Positions 61,691-64,000 of a stretch of 64,000 bases of DNA are shown piece after piece (position 1 is the stretch's first letter; the number at the start of each line of letters is the position of its first letter). The DNA comes from Secundilactobacillus silagincola. Lineage in GTDB: Bacteria; Bacillota; Bacilli; Lactobacillales; Lactobacillaceae. The position numbers and the translations under genes are program-made. The DNA lies in assembly GCF_002583405.1 (NCBI RefSeq), contig NZ_BCMJ01000001.1:370695-434694 (forward strand), in the 5' to 3' direction. The notes under the pieces are model-generated. The model was not told the origin of the DNA. It saw nothing but the letters and a program-made list of their open reading frames with translations, and did not search any database.

Positions 61691-62866
61691 TTAGTTTCGG
61701 TGAACAGACAGTGCAATCCCCATTCCGCCACCGATACAAATGGCAGCCATGCCGGATTCAAGTTGTTCACGCTGTAAATCATGAACGAGCGTTGTCAAAA
61801 TTCGGGCACCAGAAGCACCAACGGGATGACCTAGGGCAATAGCGCCACCGTTAACGTTGAGTCGCTCTGCCGGAATTTTTAGGTCACGGGAAACGGCTAC
61901 TGATTGCGCAGCAAAGGCTTCGTTTAGTTCATAACGGTCAAAATCTGTGATTGTTTTGTTCTGTTTCGCCAATAACTGTGAAATGGCGTAGTAGGGTGCG
62001 TACCCCATGATGCTTGGATCGATGCCCACTTCCTGATAGCCATCAAGCACGGCTAAATAGTCTAGTCCAGCAGCATCAGCGGCTTCCTTTGACATCAGTA
62101 CCAACATACTGGCACCGTCGTTTAAACCGGCGGAGTTACCAGCAGTCACAGTACCATTAGATTTAAAAGCCGGCTTTAAGTGACTAAGGGCTTCAAGGGA
62201 GGTATCGGGACGGATGGCTTCGTCTTGGGTCATCTCAGTGGTAGTTTTTCCAGCTATGGTGATTGGAATCATTTCATCTTTAAAGTAGCCAGCTTGAGTG
62301 GCAGCCTGTGCTCGTTGATGAGAACGTAGAGAAAAGGCATCTTGCTCTGCCCGGGAAACGTGGTACTTTGTAGCAACGTTTTCTGCCGTAATTCCCATCA
62401 AATCCTGGGTAAACGCATCGCGCAAGGCATCGTGTTCAATGCCATCCAGTACTTTTTTCTCGCCGTATTTAGTTCCCTGACGCATATCGGGTAGTAGATA
62501 AGGGACGTTAGACATGCTTTCGGTACCGCCGGCAAGAACGACGTCAGCATCGCCCATAACAATAGCTGATTGCGCCAAACGTATCGCCTTGATTCCAGAG
62601 CCGCATACTTGGTTGATGGTCATGGCAGTGCTGGTGACTGGTAGACCACTATTGAGACTGATCTGACGGGCAACGTTTTGACCAGAACCTGCTTGCAACA
62701 CGTTACCGATAATAGTCTGGTCGATTATTTCGGGTTGAATTTTTGCTTGCTGAATAGCGGCCCTAGCAGCCAGTGTTCCCAATTGAACGGATGAATACTT
62801 TGCTAATTGGCGGCCCATTTTCCCAATTGGGGTCCTGACCGCACTTAGGATAACGACTTCTTTCAT
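61691..62866 (-). CDS. Acetyl-CoA C-acetyltransferase (thiolase)
   Basis: 391 residues. Cys88 in NQVCGSGIKAIRLA is the acylated nucleophile, His347 in GHPVGASGARI and Cys377 in CIGGGMGIAL complete the active site, and GGTESMSNVPYLLP is typical of biosynthetic thiolases. It condenses two acetyl-CoA to acetoacetyl-CoA, most likely at the head of the mevalonate pathway that lactobacilli use for isoprenoids. No HMG-CoA synthase or reductase is adjacent. ATG 62866 has AGAGGAAG upstream. Confidence 0.95.
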   Translation of the reverse strand: MKEVVILSAVRTPIGKMGRQLAKYSSVQLGTLAARAAIQQAKIQPEIIDQTIIGNVLQAGSGQNVARQISLNSGLPVTSTAMTINQVCGSGIKAIRLAQSAIVMGDADVVLAGGTESMSNVPYLLPDMRQGTKYGEKKVLDGIEHDALRDAFTQDLMGITAENVATKYHVSRAEQDAFSLRSHQRAQAATQAGYFKDEMIPITIAGKTTTEMTQDEAIRPDTSLEALSHLKPAFKSNGTVTAGNSAGLNDGASMLVLMSKEAADAAGLDYLAVLDGYQEVGIDPSIMGYAPYYAISQLLAKQNKTITDFDRYELNEAFAAQSVAVSRDLKIPAERLNVNGGAIALGHPVGASGARILTTLVHDLQREQLESGMAAICIGGGMGIALSVHRN

Positions 62867-63022
62867 GATTAACTTCCTCTTTAAATTAAATATACGTTTG
62901 ATAAGGATACATGATAATCGTTAAAATGTCTTTAGCTTTGATTTTGCTTTTCCATAATTTTAAAGGTTTGTATTATAGTAGAAACTCTCATATAATGATA
63001 AAACTGAATTAGGAGGTAGATT

Positions 63023-63544
63023 ATGGCACAGTTTGATGAACAGCTAGATAGCTGGCTTGATCAGGTTGCTGAGGTGCCGCTTGTTAATAATATGAGTGAA
63101 GCAGATCAGCAAAAAGTATTCTTAATTGATTCGCTGGTGTTACAAGTATCTATAGAAGGTTATGGTAAACAACCTTCCGAATGGACGACAGAAATGTTTG
63201 CCGACTTGTTTTTTAACCGTTTTGTGAGGTTATTGGAAGATCACGAAAAGCAGCAGCAATTATTCGAATTAATTCCAACGGCGATGGTGGTTTTATTAGA
63301 CATCGTTCAACCGTTTCACCAGGCGAAGCTAGTTAGTTGGATTAAGGGTAACCATGATCAACTTGTACATTTATATGATCCTGTTGCCGATAAATTCTAT
63401 TCTCAACTGACTAAAGCAATGGCATCGGCTAATGTAAATACTAATAATAAAGAAGAAGTTGCGGCATTTACCAAGCAATATTTGCGTAAACACCCAGCAC
63501 AAAGCAGAGCGTTCTTCACAAAGGACGATGGTCATGAGAAATAG
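63023..63544 (+). CDS. Protein of unknown function
   Basis: 173 residues, ATG 63023, with TTAGGAGGT nearby. It has no signal peptide, no clear membrane segment and is rich in acidic and aromatic residues (WTTEMFADLFFNRFVRLLEDHEK). A hydrophobic stretch around 90-102 (LIPTAMVVLLDIV) looks like a buried helix. The tail has FTKQYLRKHPAQSR. It is the last gene before the rRNA operon. I recognise no family. Confidence 0.7.
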   Translation: MAQFDEQLDSWLDQVAEVPLVNNMSEADQQKVFLIDSLVLQVSIEGYGKQPSEWTTEMFADLFFNRFVRLLEDHEKQQQLFELIPTAMVVLLDIVQPFHQAKLVSWIKGNHDQLVHLYDPVADKFYSQLTKAMASANVNTNNKEEVAAFTKQYLRKHPAQSRAFFTKDDGHEK

Positions 63545-63666
63545 ATGTGGGATTGTTTTAATGTGTTAACTGGCTATAAAGTTAGATTTGGCAGGTATCT
63601 AGACAGGTATTGTGGCTATAATTCGCAACTAATAAATGTGATTACCATTAAAAGTGATTATTTCCG
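63545..63666. other. AT-rich spacer before the rRNA promoters
   Basis: No ORF, terminator or tRNA is seen in this stretch. The remaining right end up to base 64000 is the rRNA leader with three promoters, listed separately. Confidence 0.6.
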
Positions 63667-63695
63667 TTGACACATGGTTATACGGATGATATATT
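63667..63695 (+). promoter_or_regulatory. rRNA operon promoter P1
   Basis: TTGACA (63667-63672) and TATATT (63690-63695) are spaced 17 bases apart. The bases after it read TAGTTAAGTTGCTTCGCGAGG, nearly repeated after P2. Confidence 0.88.
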
Positions 63696-63753
63696 AGTTA
63701 AGTTGCTTCGCGAGGAAAGCACAAACGTGATTATAAATAATTATAAATTGTGT

Positions 63754-63782
63754 TTGACATTTTCCAAACAAAGCGGTATATT
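63754..63782 (+). promoter_or_regulatory. rRNA operon promoter P2
   Basis: TTGACA (63754-63759) and TATATT (63777-63782) are spaced 17 bases apart. It is followed by AATTAAGTTGCTTGCGAC, parallel to P1. Confidence 0.9.
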
Positions 63783-63839
63783 AATTAAGTTGCTTGCGAC
63801 GGATATCAAAATTCAAAATTATAAAATTTTAAGTTTTGG

Positions 63840-63868
63840 TTGACAAGTTAAAAGCAATGAGATATGAT
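63840..63868 (+). promoter_or_regulatory. rRNA operon promoter P3
   Basis: TTGACA (63840-63845) and TATGAT (63863-63868) are spaced 17 bases apart, the third tandem promoter. Confidence 0.85.
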
Positions 63869-63900
63869 TAAAAGGCTGGTTCATAAGTGATCAGCTCAGT

Positions 63901-64000
63901 AGGCCTTTGAAAACTGAACAAAGTTTTGTTTCACAAATGTGCAGGGTATATCAATTTCGGTTGATATCAAATGTAATTTGCGAAGTCAATTTCGCTAGTA
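63901..64000 (+). promoter_or_regulatory. 16S rRNA leader with antitermination-type box A sequence
   Basis: GGCCTTTGAAAACTGAAC (63902-63919) is the leader element usual before 16S genes of Firmicutes. The following sequence up to AATTTGCGAAGTCAATTTCG fits the pre-16S processing region. The 16S gene itself starts to the right of the window. Confidence 0.75.

Noticed and set aside
1..64000. CRISPR array, prophage, tRNA cluster
   Set aside because: No regularly spaced direct repeats, no phage structural genes and no tRNA cloverleaf with conserved TTCGAATC-like loops were seen while reading both strands.

Overview
The window is about 64 kb of low-to-mid GC Firmicutes chromosome. Strong AGGAGG-type ribosome binding sites, frequent TTG/GTG starts, RexAB-type AddAB, pyruvate oxidase, a cysteine aminopeptidase of the PepC type and typical lactobacillar rRNA promoters all point to a Lactobacillaceae member, probably a heterofermentative B12-producing lactobacillus. 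Species cannot be fixed from the sequence alone.

Region 1 (1-15.7 kb) is the distal part of one long, tightly packed anaerobic cobalamin operon: the cbiJ end, a cobA-hemD fusion, cbiK, cbiL, the cobalt transporter cbiMNQO, cbiP, a precorrin-2 dehydrogenase, hemA-hemC-hemB-hemL, a CblS-like putative alpha-ribazole kinase, cobU, cobS, a cobC-like phosphatase and a second, free-standing hemD. The genes carry glutamyl-tRNA to uroporphyrinogen III, then to sirohydrochlorin and cobalt insertion, and later handle corrinoid amidation and nucleotide-loop assembly. cobT lies apart at 22.7 kb. No B12 riboswitch is visible; the operon promoter is upstream of the window. A glycerol/propanediol facilitator with a cre-like site follows.

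Region 2 (16.8-26.6 kb) is mostly housekeeping: pyruvate oxidase, signal peptidase I, a Bcr/CflA transporter, PepC, CobT, homoserine dehydrogenase and a D,D-carboxypeptidase.

Region 3 (27-36.2 kb) is the most accessory part. It holds two paralogous secreted proteins of unknown function, a degenerate tyrosine-recombinase-like protein, a lipoprotein, a possible leaderless 28-residue membrane peptide before an orphan AP2-domain protein, a membrane-anchored nuclease, cardiolipin synthase, and a 725-base gene-free gap. That gap contains a convincing independently transcribed structured RNA (promoter, long-range closing helix, intrinsic terminator), followed by a large hairpin repeat.

Region 4 (36.2-49.2 kb) has an FMN-binding protein, an ABC exporter, QueT, a MazG-like protein, a purine permease behind a PurBox pair, BrnQ behind a T-box, proB and proA separated by a TnpB-only transposon, and a divergent HxlR/DJ-1 pair.

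Region 5 (49.2-64 kb) has addBA behind a perfect-core LexA box, a YfhO-type membrane protein, SfsA, a thiolase, and at the right edge three tandem consensus promoters of a ribosomal RNA operon whose 16S gene starts beyond the window.
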